A stretch of DNA of 12,775 bases from Oscillospiraceae bacterium. GTDB lineage: Bacteria; Bacillota; Clostridia; Oscillospirales; Oscillospiraceae. Location: positions 1 through 12,775 of the forward strand of contig JAEDNR010000054.1 in the NCBI GenBank assembly GCA_016302405.1. The letters run 5' to 3'. Each line of letters begins with the position of its first letter. Position 1 is the first letter of the stretch. The position numbers were made by a program, and so were the translations under genes. Of the stretch, positions 6,092 through 12,775 are shown in pieces. The notes under the pieces were generated by a model. That model was not told the origin of the DNA, did not search any database, and was given only the letters and a program-made list of their open reading frames with translations.

Positions 6092-6943
6092 ATGCGTTAT
6101 GAAAAGGTGAATCTGTACGCCCACTTTTCCGTGGAGCGGCCGGAGGGGGCGCTGGGAGAACTGACCTGCTGGTACACGGAGACCTCCCCCAAGGTCAGCG
6201 TCAGCCGCCGCCGTCCGGCGGTGCTGATCCTTCCCGGTGGGGCCTATACCTGGACCTCCCCCCGGGAGGCAGAGCCGGTAGCCCTGCGCTTTGCGGCCAG
6301 AGGCTGGGCGGCTTTTGCCCTGGACTATTCCTGCGCGCCTTTGTCCTTCCCTGTCTCTCTGCGGGAGGCGGCCCTGGCAATGCGCTATATCCGGGAAAAC
6401 GCGCAGGCGATGGAGATCGACCCCCATATGGTGGCGGCGATGGGCTTTTCCGCCGGCGGGCACCTGTGCGGCACCCTGGGTACAATGTGGGACGCGCCGG
6501 AGGTCGCGGATCTTGCCCCTGCCGGGATGGTACGTCCGGATGCCCTGGGACTGTGCTATCCCGTGGCGGTGAGCTGGGGCAGGACCCATGAAAAGAGCTT
6601 TGAAAACATCACTGCCGGGGATAAGGGGCTATGGGAGCGCTTGTCTCTTGACGCTCTGGTCCGTCCGGATATGCCCCCTGTATTTCTCTGGCACACCCGA
6701 AACGATGGTGCGGTTCCCTGCCGAAATTCTCTGGAACTGGCCTGCGCCATGGAAAAAGCGGGGGTGGATTTTGCCATGCATGTCTACCGCAGCGGCTGCC
6801 ACGGCCTGTCCACCGCGGACGAAATGGTCTACCCGGTGGGCGGCGTGCCGGAAACCAGCTGGGATGTATCCGGCTGGCTGGACGCCATGCTGCGTTTCTT
6901 CCGGGACTGCGGTCTTGTGATCCGGGACGGCGGGGAAAGCTGA
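6092..6943 (+). CDS. Alpha/beta hydrolase, esterase/lipase (BD-FAE / acetyl esterase-like)
   Basis: 283 residues of the alpha/beta-hydrolase fold, of the type often annotated as acetyl esterase or xylan esterase-like. Visible: oxyanion-hole region LPGGAY (47-52), nucleophile elbow GFSAGGH (118-124) with Ser120, acid Asp205 in HTRNDGAVP (201-209), and catalytic His237 in GCHGLS (235-240). No signal peptide or membrane span is seen, so it should act in the cytoplasm, perhaps deacetylating imported oligosaccharides or small esters; the substrate is inferred. ATG 6092 follows AAGAGGAAA by about eight bases. The promoter is not clear: the AT-rich stretch 6032-6070 offers only weak boxes (TTGTCT with GATATA, 17 apart), partly inside the right hairpin of the repeat element. 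A strong hairpin ends the unit downstream, so it seems monocistronic. Confidence 0.85.
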   Translation: MRYEKVNLYAHFSVERPEGALGELTCWYTETSPKVSVSRRRPAVLILPGGAYTWTSPREAEPVALRFAARGWAAFALDYSCAPLSFPVSLREAALAMRYIRENAQAMEIDPHMVAAMGFSAGGHLCGTLGTMWDAPEVADLAPAGMVRPDALGLCYPVAVSWGRTHEKSFENITAGDKGLWERLSLDALVRPDMPPVFLWHTRNDGAVPCRNSLELACAMEKAGVDFAMHVYRSGCHGLSTADEMVYPVGGVPETSWDVSGWLDAMLRFFRDCGLVIRDGGES

Positions 6944-6953
6944 AAGCGATAAA

Positions 6954-6965
6954 GGGGCTGTCTCA
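6954..6965. other. Possible insertion-sequence end remnant
   Basis: GGGGCTGTCTCA resembles, from memory, terminal repeats of some Firmicutes insertion sequences (GGGnCTGTCTCA type). No matching inverted end and no transposase are present in the window, so at most it is a relic. It lies between the esterase stop and the following terminator. Confidence 0.2.
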
Positions 6966-7015
6966 CTAAGAAGTCTCTTTGCTAGAATAAACAAAAACAC
7001 TGTCATTGCCACACC

Positions 7016-7050
7016 AAACACCCGGACCGTGGGAAGCGGTCCGGGTGTTT
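7016..7050. terminator. Strong bidirectional hairpin terminator
   Basis: A perfect 14-bp stem, AAACACCCGGACCG (7016-7029) with CGGTCCGGGTGTTT (7037-7050), has a 7-base loop. The arms end in A on the left and T on the right, giving short U tracts in both directions. It sits between the rightward esterase gene and the leftward GH4 remnant, which converge here. Confidence 0.8.
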
Positions 7051-7059
7051 GCGAGGAAA

Positions 7060-7929
7060 TTATGTAATAGTCAGCTCCGGGAAATAGGGCGAAAGATAGC
7101 TGCGGGTGTTTTTGCACATGACGGAAAACAGCGTCCGGGCATCCGTCGGGGAGAGACCGTCGCACAGGGGCTGACCCACAAAGGCGGAAAAGATCCCATT
7201 CATATCCCGGTTTCGGATGGAACCGCACAGCAGGTCAATGTTTGCGCAGTTCCGCTGCACAAGCGCAAGAGCGCCGGCGGGCAAGGGCTTCGCTACTACG
7301 GGCTTCACCAAACCGTTTGTAAAAACACAGTTGGTTTCCACAATGCTCCCCAGGGGCAGGCCAGGCATCTGCCCGGCGTTGGGCAAATTCACATTGGAAA
7401 CCACGGTATCCAGCCCACACAGGGCTCTCAGCAGTCGGACCAGTTCCTCCCCCGAGGGGGCGAGGGTGACGGGAAGCGCCCCGGATGCCATGGCTGCGCC
7501 CTCCGCTTCCTTTTGCGCCTGGTTCCGCTCCCGGTAGGAGACGGGAGTCAGGGAAAAGTGCCAGTTATGCGCCGTTTCGGGGGAGGCTAAGTACCATGCC
7601 CTGGGCAGAAATTCCGCCAGGTGACGGTCACCGGCAGCGGCCAGGGCACCGTAGCGGCGGAAAAGGTCCATCTTCACCCGGTTGCCGTAGGCAAAATAGT
7701 CGCGCTCCCACTGGTCGGCGGGGCCGTGCTCATAGTAGCCCGTTTCAAAGAATTTCTCCATAAAGCCGGGGAGCAGAGACAGAAGATCATACCCCTGATA
7801 CCTTGCCTCCGTGATCCAGGTGAAGTGATTGATGCCGGAGGCATCGGTATAAATATCCCGGCGCTGCGCCTGGACACCGGTCATTTCCCCCAGCACACAG
7901 CACAGAAAATCCTTCATCATCAACTCCAT
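7060..7929 (-). pseudogene. Glycoside hydrolase family 4 enzyme, C-terminal fragment
   Basis: About 289 codons of a GH4 glycosidase (alpha-glucosidase/galactosidase or alpha-galacturonidase branch), against roughly 430-480 for the full family. Counting from the ATG at 7929, visible parts are the SGINHFTWI segment with the conserved Asn-His pair (about 31-40), the GQMPGLPLGSIVETN region, and the C-terminal LSPTDARTLF...TRSYL region. Missing are the N-terminal Rossmann domain with its NAD-binding glycine motif and the Cys-His metal motif, so the enzyme mechanism (NAD plus divalent metal) cannot operate. The frame stays open another 69 bases to 7998, but those codons are antisense to the MATE sequence. 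No ribosome binding site precedes the ATG at 7929. The reading frame has no internal stop, so the loss is recent, or the join is an assembly error. Confidence 0.8.
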
Positions 7930-7930
7930 G

Positions 7931-8539
7931 TCGGGGATGTACGGCGCTCTGACGGTGGGAGCGCTGGGTGTTTCCAACAATATCGGCGGCCTGACCACAA
8001 GCTGGCATTCCGGTATGCTGGACGGCGCTTCCGCCCTGATCAGCCAGAACCGGGGGGCCGGAAACTACCGCAGAACCCTTCAGCTCTACCTCTGGCTTCT
8101 GGTGGTGGATGAGATGATCGGTGTTCTGGGACTGGTACTGGTCTGGGCGGGGCTTCCCTGGCTGGCAGCCGTATTTGCCCAGTCCAAGAATAATTTCGAC
8201 CCGGCGTTCTGTGAAATGATTGTATCCATCCACCGCTGGGAGATGTTGGGCTATATTACCCTGGGAATCAACTCCGCTACGCTGGCGCTGCTTCTGGGTT
8301 ACGGGTATACAAAGCTGACCCTGCTTTTAAATGTTGCCCGGGTGTTCCTGTTCCGGGTGCCGGTGCTGTGGTATTTACAGCGGTTTACGGAATTGGGTAC
8401 GGAAGCGGTAGGCATTACCATGATGGTGAGCAATATCTGCGCAGGGGTGTCCGCAATTGCCGTGGTCATTCCCGTCCTTGTCAGGATTCGAAAGAAGATC
8501 CGTCAGGAGGAGACTTGCGGAAAACCGCTTGACAAATGA
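7931..8539 (+). pseudogene. MATE-family multidrug efflux transporter, C-terminal half
   Basis: About 200 codons from 7937 of a MATE-type Na+/H+-coupled efflux protein (full length about 440). Visible: the family segment ALGVSNNIGGL..., the internal-repeat motif ending SQNRGAGNYRRT, and about four remaining hydrophobic spans with a basic tail (RIRKKIRQEE) before stop TGA 8537-8539. The first six or so helices are absent; the similarity begins right at the join with the GH4 remnant near 7930. ATGs at 7928 and 7937 exist, but no ribosome binding site precedes them, so translation is unlikely and a half-transporter would not be expected to work. The frame is intact with no stops, again pointing to a recent event or an assembly chimera. 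Confidence 0.8.
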
Positions 8540-8557
8540 TTTGTTTTCCTGTAACCT
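8529..8557 (+). promoter_or_regulatory. Possible promoter of the HAD gene
   Basis: A perfect -35 box TTGACA (8529-8534) overlaps the stop codon region of the MATE remnant. Seventeen bases further lies TAACCT (8552-8557), only a 3 of 6 match to TATAAT. It would let the HAD gene be transcribed independently of the broken transporter gene. The weak -10 lowers confidence. Confidence 0.4.
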
Positions 8558-8558
8558 A

Positions 8559-8575
8559 GATACGAAATTTGTATC
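8559..8575. promoter_or_regulatory. Operator-like dyad at the HAD promoter
   Basis: GATAC (8559-8563) and GTATC (8571-8575) are perfectly inverted, with a 7-base AT-rich centre GAAATTT. The size and spacing are typical of sites for small dimeric repressors such as MarR or TetR types. It sits immediately after the presumed -10, where binding would block transcription. No regulator gene is in the window. Confidence 0.35.
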
Positions 8576-8591
8576 CTTGGGAGTGTTTTTG

Positions 8592-9443
8592 GTGAAACTA
8601 TTTTTTCTGGATATTGACGGAACCATTGCCATGCCTGGATCAGACCCCACCCCGACCCTGCGCCGAGCTATAAAACTGCTCCAGGCTCAGGGAGATAAGG
8701 TGTTTCTGTGTACTGGGCGGTCCACCGGTTTTGTTCCCGAGGCGGTTCAGGCCATTCCCTGGGATGGGGGAGTCTACAGTGCCGGAGGCTATGTCCTTGC
8801 GGGAAAGAACGAGATCTTCCGCTGCTTTATGCCCCCAAAGACACTGGACGCGGTCACGGCGGTGCTTGACCAAATCGGGGCCTCCTATACGCTGGAATGC
8901 GAAAAGGAAGGTTTTCGGGCAGGGGAGGATCTGATCCCCATGCTGGAATCCCTGAAAAAGGAGCAGCTGCACAGTGAGCTTCAGCGGCTGATCTCCATGA
9001 ACAACCGCAAGCTCCCCGTGGAGCAATACAAGGGCGAGCCGGTGTTCAAGGTTTCTTTTATACTGCGCAGTGAGGAACAGGCCAAACGCCTGCAGGCGCT
9101 TCAGCCTGAGAATACCGATCTGGTTTTCTTCGATAATTTTGCCGCTTCAGGTCTGATTTTCTTTGGAGAGATCTCCGATACGGAAAACAATAAGGGAAAG
9201 TCCATGCTCCGGCTGTGCGCATATTATGGATTGACTGCAGCGGACTGTGTGGCTTTCGGAGACAGTATGAATGACGCGGCTGTAATCAGGGCTGCCGGTG
9301 AGGGCTGGGCTATGGGGAACGCTTCCCCCAAGGTCAAAGCCATTGCGGATAAGGTCTGCGGAAACTGTACAGAAGACGGCCTCGCCATTGCGCTGATGAC
9401 CTATGTGAAAAACCCACCGGATTGCGGGGAAAATAGGACCTGA
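8592..9443 (+). CDS. HAD-superfamily phosphatase, Cof type
   Basis: 283 residues. HAD hydrolases of the Cof/IIB group dephosphorylate sugar phosphates or similar small metabolites with Mg2+. Visible: motif I DIDGT (7-11) with nucleophile Asp7 and Asp9; motif II CTGRS (40-44); the lysine of NKGKSMLRL (motif III); and motif IV FGDSMND near the C-terminus. A cap domain lies between motifs II and III. The start is taken as GTG 8592, which places DIDGT at the usual position; GGGAG precedes it at a suitable distance. The frame is open to 8457, but that part overlaps the MATE remnant. The natural substrate cannot be inferred. It probably has its own promoter, with a dyad just upstream of the gene. 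Confidence 0.88.
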   Translation: MKLFFLDIDGTIAMPGSDPTPTLRRAIKLLQAQGDKVFLCTGRSTGFVPEAVQAIPWDGGVYSAGGYVLAGKNEIFRCFMPPKTLDAVTAVLDQIGASYTLECEKEGFRAGEDLIPMLESLKKEQLHSELQRLISMNNRKLPVEQYKGEPVFKVSFILRSEEQAKRLQALQPENTDLVFFDNFAASGLIFFGEISDTENNKGKSMLRLCAYYGLTAADCVAFGDSMNDAAVIRAAGEGWAMGNASPKVKAIADKVCGNCTEDGLAIALMTYVKNPPDCGENRT

Positions 9444-9461
9444 AGGTTTCCCATTTGAAAA

Positions 9462-9493
9462 CCACCCGGATGGAAAAGCCCGGGCGGATTTTC
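9462..9493 (+). terminator. Weak terminator after the HAD gene
   Basis: CCACCCGG (9462-9469) pairs with CCGGGCGG (9480-9487) with one A-C mismatch, followed by ATTTTCC. It starts 18 bases after the stop codon at 9443. Alternative pairing of GGAAAA with TTTTCC overlaps it, so the exact structure is uncertain. Confidence 0.5.
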
Positions 9494-9541
9494 CGTCGGG
9501 CAAAACGGTGCGAATATATTTTCCTGACATAGAAATGAACG

Positions 9542-9571
9542 CCCCCTGCTCCCTTTTTGCAGAGCAGGGGG
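9542..9571 (-). terminator. Hairpin terminator of the VanW-family gene
   Basis: CCCCCTGCTC (9542-9551) and GAGCAGGGGG (9562-9571) form a perfect 10-bp stem with a 10-base loop. It lies 26 bases downstream of the leftward stop at 9598. On the - strand the following bases (CGTTCATTT) are only mildly T-rich. Confidence 0.6.
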
Positions 9572-9597
9572 TGTGTGCGTTATCCGGTGGCGGAGCG

Positions 9598-11886
9598 CTA
9601 GGCAGCGGGGGAATTCTCCGATTGGGTCGTTGCTTGGGTTGTTGTCTGGGTAGTTGTTTGGGTTGTTGTCTGGGTCGTTGCTTGGGTTGTTGCCTGGGTC
9701 GTTGCCTGGGTAGTCGCTTCTGTTGTTGCCTGTGTTGTCGCTTGTGTTGTGGACTCCGTAGCCTGCGTGGTGGATTCAGAAGCCTGGGTAGTGGAGGAAC
9801 TTTCCGTGGACTGTGAGGAGGAATCCGTGCTCTCCGAGGAGGGAGCCTGGGTTTCCGTGGGTGTGGTATCATCCTTTACAATCCGAACCACAACCTCGCT
9901 CCGGCTCTGGTAGTGAGACCGGGTTTCAAAATCCTTGGAAATCAGGTTCCCGGTTTCCTTATCATATTTGAGCTTGTAGGACTTCACATAAACTGCGGAT
10001 TTTCCCGACTGAAGGACCTGACCGTTTGTGTAGCCCTCGCCGGGCTTGTGCTCTTCATAGACGGTTTCGGGTTCGCTGGTGCCGGTGATCTCGTACTCCA
10101 TCTTAACGTAGTAGTCCCGGGTGTCGGTACCAAGGAGCTGCATTTTCACATAGCCGTCGGAAACCTCCGCCTGAATCTTCACAGGAAATTCCGTGGTGTT
10201 TTTGAATTTGAGGTCCGGAGAGCCCCAGCTGACGGTGGCATCCATACCCAGATCGATATAGGAAGCAGGGAAGCCGTGATTGACACGCTCCACAATCTGC
10301 ATATCCGCCAGCAGCGCGCAGTAGTACAGCGTGGAGGAGCCCTGGCAGATGCCGCCGCCCAGGGAATCCTTCAGTTCCTGACCGGAATAGGCAGGCGCCA
10401 TCTTGTAGCCCTTTTCGGCAGTCCGCTGGCCCAGGGCCTCGTTGTAAGAAAAGGTTTCGCCGGGCTCCAGGATCATGCCGTTGAGAGTCTGACACACGAT
10501 CCGCAGGTTGGTGTTCCGGTTTTCATTGCCAGTGTGAGGAGTTTCGCAGGAGCCCAGCACATCCCGGAAGAGAATATCATCCGCTTCCGCCGGGGCGATG
10601 TACTCCATGCTGATACGCAGGGTATCTCCGTATTGGCAGCCTGCAAGAAGCGCCTTTGCTTTTTCCAGGTCAAAGCCATAGCCATAGGTACCGGCCACAA
10701 TCTCATAGGTATTGGGATCTATGCTGGAATCCACCGGTGCCACATACAGCTCCCCATAGATGGCATCCAGGTCCAGAGGATCCGGTTCCGCGTTTTCCGG
10801 CACATCTCCCACTTCCACCAGAAATACGTTCATGCTGTATGCGTCCAGGATCTTTGCGTACAGCTCCTGAATGTCCAAACCGAAGCCGGGTGTACCCAAG
10901 GTCAGCACCAGGGTCTGGCAGGGGGTGCTTTCATCAAAGCCCTCGGCGCTGAGATCGGGCTTTTCCCCCTCCAGGGTATAGCCGGACTGGGTAAACTGCC
11001 CGGCGTATTTTCCGGCATATTCGTTCAGGGCCTGCTGAATGTATTCTTTATCCAGTTCCAGGTAGGGAAGAAGACCGATGGTGTGATTGCCGGTGAGAGA
11101 ATCCTGATAATCCTTTTTCTGCTCGGATTGGGTTCCGGTACGTCCGTAGGCAAAAGCGGCGTCCACCGCGGCGGATACATCCAGCTTGGCGCCTGTTTTC
11201 TTGGGGGAGAGAGTCAGTGTTTCCCCGGAGAACTGAACCACCATGTCCTGCTTGGTGAAGGTGTTGGCTGTGGCCCGTTTTACGGCGGTTACAGCCTCAC
11301 TGCGGGTCATGCCGCCGACGTTGACACCGGCCACCATCACATTGTTCAGGATCCGGTTGCCGTAGGGATCGTCTGTGGTCCCGCCTACGCTGAACCAGAC
11401 TACCAGCACAATGCTGACAAGCAGTACGGCAGCGGCGGCGCACAGACCGGCAAGGACACCCTTCCGGTGATTATCCACGAAGTCCATAAGGCGCTCGGTA
11501 AAGGTGGGGGGGGCTTCTTCTTCCCCACCGTCATATTCTTCCGGCTCCTGGGGAGCGCTGGGCTGGTAAGGGCGGCGGGAGGAAAGAATCTCCTGATTGT
11601 AAACCGGGGGCATGGGAGAAGAAAGGTCAGGGGCTTCGGCGGGAGTTTCCTCTTCCGCCGGGGAAGCGTTCTCGCCCGGTGTGTCATCCAGATTTAACTG
11701 ACGAATCCATTCTTCCAGCTCGCTGTCGGGAGCGGATGCTTTTTTCGGAGGAAAAGGATCGTCGCTTGAAATGCGGGAGAGGGTAGCATCCTCCCGGACG
11801 GGTCTGCGCTTAGGTTCCGGGGGACGTTCAGAACGCCTGGGAGCGGCTTTGCCGCTCCGGGGCTGTGAAAATTTTCCTTGTGCCAC
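9598..11886 (-). CDS. VanW-family envelope protein with YoaR-type and G5 domains
   Basis: 762 residues. Order seen: a disordered charged cytoplasmic tail (1-140); one membrane span (about 145-167); a repeat region of the putative peptidoglycan-binding YoaR type (about 180-430, two units likely); a VanW domain (about 445-575) containing the GGGICQGSSTLY segment; a G5-like domain (about 595-670); and a Thr/Ser/Gln tail (674-758) of TTQA-type tetrapeptides. The protein should be anchored by the N-terminal span with most of its mass outside, near the wall. VanW proteins occur in some vancomycin-resistance clusters, but most are general envelope proteins of unproven function and nothing else here suggests resistance. 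The start is GTG 11886, eight bases after a strong AAAGGAGG. It has its own promoter downstream of mfd. There is no LPXTG sorting motif at the end. Confidence 0.88.
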   Translation of the reverse strand: MAQGKFSQPRSGKAAPRRSERPPEPKRRPVREDATLSRISSDDPFPPKKASAPDSELEEWIRQLNLDDTPGENASPAEEETPAEAPDLSSPMPPVYNQEILSSRRPYQPSAPQEPEEYDGGEEEAPPTFTERLMDFVDNHRKGVLAGLCAAAAVLLVSIVLVVWFSVGGTTDDPYGNRILNNVMVAGVNVGGMTRSEAVTAVKRATANTFTKQDMVVQFSGETLTLSPKKTGAKLDVSAAVDAAFAYGRTGTQSEQKKDYQDSLTGNHTIGLLPYLELDKEYIQQALNEYAGKYAGQFTQSGYTLEGEKPDLSAEGFDESTPCQTLVLTLGTPGFGLDIQELYAKILDAYSMNVFLVEVGDVPENAEPDPLDLDAIYGELYVAPVDSSIDPNTYEIVAGTYGYGFDLEKAKALLAGCQYGDTLRISMEYIAPAEADDILFRDVLGSCETPHTGNENRNTNLRIVCQTLNGMILEPGETFSYNEALGQRTAEKGYKMAPAYSGQELKDSLGGGICQGSSTLYYCALLADMQIVERVNHGFPASYIDLGMDATVSWGSPDLKFKNTTEFPVKIQAEVSDGYVKMQLLGTDTRDYYVKMEYEITGTSEPETVYEEHKPGEGYTNGQVLQSGKSAVYVKSYKLKYDKETGNLISKDFETRSHYQSRSEVVVRIVKDDTTPTETQAPSSESTDSSSQSTESSSTTQASESTTQATESTTQATTQATTEATTQATTQATTQATTQTTTQTTTQTTTQATTQSENSPAA
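9622..9780 (-). repeat. 12-bp tandem repeat coding TTQA/TTQT tetrapeptides
   Basis: About twelve degenerate 12-base units encode Thr-Thr-Gln-Ala or Thr-Thr-Gln-Thr (with TTEA and ESTTQA variants) at residues 703-755 of the VanW-family protein. Third-base differences between units show it is not freshly amplified throughout. The unit length is a multiple of three, so gain or loss of units would keep the frame. Confidence 0.85.
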
Positions 11887-11925
11887 AGGTATAACCTCCT
11901 TTGTGGAGAATTGGCAGTTATGTAA

Positions 11926-11954
11926 GGCGCGGGCAGCTTCCGTTCCCCGGCGCC
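11926..11954 (-). other. GC-rich leader hairpin before the VanW-family gene
   Basis: On the - strand GGCGC and GGG on one side pair with CCC and GCGCC on the other, with one bulged C and a 12-base loop. It lies in the 120-base leader between the promoter and the ribosome binding site. It matches no riboswitch pattern I recognise. Confidence 0.3.
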
Positions 11955-12012
11955 TGTATGAATGATAGATAAATGGGGAAGCCGTATTGCCATCGTTTTT
12001 CGGTTATCCAAT

Positions 12013-12041
12013 ATTATACCATGGTATTCGACACTTGGCAA
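12013..12041 (-). promoter_or_regulatory. Sigma-A type promoter for the VanW-family gene
   Basis: On the - strand TTGCCA (12041-12036), a 17-base spacer and a perfect TATAAT (12018-12013). It lies just beyond the mfd stop at 12062 and gives a leader of about 120 bases to GTG 11886. Confidence 0.75.
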
Positions 12042-12061
12042 TGGGAATCCCTGGCAGGATT

Positions 12062-12775
12062 TTAAGATTTTCGGAAAGAGGCGAACCGCTCCACAAACAG
12101 CTTGCTCTGCTTCAGGCTGTCCGGACCGGAAACCAGCCGGAAACGCAGGGTCGGCTCCTTGGCGTTGGGAAGAAATGTGACCCTCGCCTTGTAGTCCGGG
12201 TCGGCACACAGGGCGCTGACCGCCTGAAAGTCCAGATCCGCCAGCACGAACATTACATCGCTGCCCCGCTGCTTGATGTCCTTGATCCCGGCGGCTTTTG
12301 CTTTGGCCCGGAGCAGGGCCACATCGATCAGGTTCAGCACGCCCTTGGGCGGCTCGCCGTACCGGTCTACGATCTCGTCCAGCAGATCGTCCGCGTCCTC
12401 CTGGCTCCGGATGGCGGCCATCCGCCGGTACAGATCCATCCGTTCCTCTCCCCGGGCAACGTAGCTTTTGTCCACATTGGCAGTGATATTCAGGTCGGCG
12501 GTGCACTCCGGTGCCTGGGGCGCCTGGCCCCGTTCCTCCAGAACCGCTTCGTCCAGAAGCTTGAGGTACATGTCATAGCCCACGCTCATCATGTGGCCGG
12601 ACTGCTCGGCCCCCAGAAGATTGCCCGCACCCCGGATCTCCAGGTCCCGCATGGCGATCTTGAAGCCGGAGCCGAACTCGGCAAAGTCCCGGATAGCGCT
12701 CAGGCGCTTCTCCGCCACCTCCGTCAGGTTCTTGTCCGGCCGGTAGGTGAAGTAGGCGTAGGCGTGGCGGGTGGA
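12062..12775 (-). CDS. mfd: Transcription-repair coupling factor Mfd, C-terminal part (runs off window)
   Basis: 237 residues of the C-terminal end of Mfd, the ATP-dependent translocase that removes RNA polymerase stalled at DNA damage and recruits UvrA. The fragment starts with STRHAYAYFTYRP at the window edge and contains the end of the motor domain with the translocation (TRG-type) motif FKIAMRDLEIRGAGNLLG and the QSGHM segment. The regulatory D7 domain (ADLNITANVDKSYV... YGEPPKGVLNLID...) follows to the natural stop TAA at 12062-12064. The 5' part lies beyond 12775, so the start and upstream neighbours cannot be judged. No clear terminator was seen after the stop; the next promoter begins within 25 bases. 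Confidence 0.95.
   Translation of the reverse strand, partial: STRHAYAYFTYRPDKNLTEVAEKRLSAIRDFAEFGSGFKIAMRDLEIRGAGNLLGAEQSGHMMSVGYDMYLKLLDEAVLEERGQAPQAPECTADLNITANVDKSYVARGEERMDLYRRMAAIRSQEDADDLLDEIVDRYGEPPKGVLNLIDVALLRAKAKAAGIKDIKQRGSDVMFVLADLDFQAVSALCADPDYKARVTFLPNAKEPTLRFRLVSGPDSLKQSKLFVERFASFRKS

Noticed and set aside
9508..9816. Cysteine/glycine-rich small open frame (CLGCCLGR repeats), toxin- or metallothionein-like at first sight
   Set aside because: It is the reverse reading of the TTQA tandem repeat; the periodicity belongs to the other strand's gene.
9913..11697. 594-codon open frame on the + strand
   Set aside because: Antisense shadow of the VanW-family gene; no family features in its translation, and the opposite strand has clear domains, promoter and ribosome binding site.
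9598..11886. Vancomycin-resistance locus
   Set aside because: A VanW domain alone is common in Firmicutes envelope proteins; no vanHAX-type ligase, dehydrogenase or sensor-regulator genes are present.

Overview
The window looks like chromosome from a GC-rich gut Clostridia member, probably Oscillospirales (Oscillospiraceae/Ruminococcaceae). The reasons are Gram-positive ribosome binding sites (AGGAGG type), a LuxS/Pfs pair, a VanW/G5 envelope protein, a membrane-anchored NodB-like protein and a BaiA-like dehydrogenase. This placement rests on gene content and remembered family features; no search was run. No rRNA, tRNA, CRISPR array or complete insertion sequence is visible.

Layout, left to right. 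A DEDDh exonuclease (+, 199-1077) ends at a hairpin terminator and faces an SDR oxidoreductase resembling the bile-acid 3alpha-hydroxysteroid dehydrogenase BaiA (-, 1160-1909). Next is a large membrane-anchored NodB-fold protein whose metal ligands appear to be lost (-, 2097-4094). A divergent promoter region separates it from a luxS-mtnN operon (+, 4448-5650). About 440 bases without a gene follow. They are almost entirely filled by a symmetrical palindromic repeat element (about 5714-6036) plus a partial third unit. Then come an alpha/beta-hydrolase esterase (+, 6092-6943), a strong hairpin terminator, and a scar where the C-terminal part of a GH4 glycosidase (-) is joined to the C-terminal half of a MATE transporter (+). 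A Cof-type HAD phosphatase (+, 8592-9443) is followed by a convergent VanW/G5 envelope protein with a TTQA-repeat tail (-, 9598-11886). The C-terminal end of Mfd (-) runs off the right edge.

How genes work together. MtnN cleaves S-adenosylhomocysteine to S-ribosylhomocysteine, which LuxS splits into homocysteine and the AI-2 precursor. The two share an operon 15 bases apart behind a good promoter. The NodB-like and VanW proteins share a plan: long charged cytoplasmic tail, one membrane span, large outer domain. Both probably act at the cell wall. Most other genes look like single transcription units with their own terminators.

Most worth a second look: the inverted-repeat element with conserved flanks and non-conserved but self-complementary hairpins; the GH4/MATE junction; the NodB-like pseudoenzyme; the orphan BaiA-like dehydrogenase.
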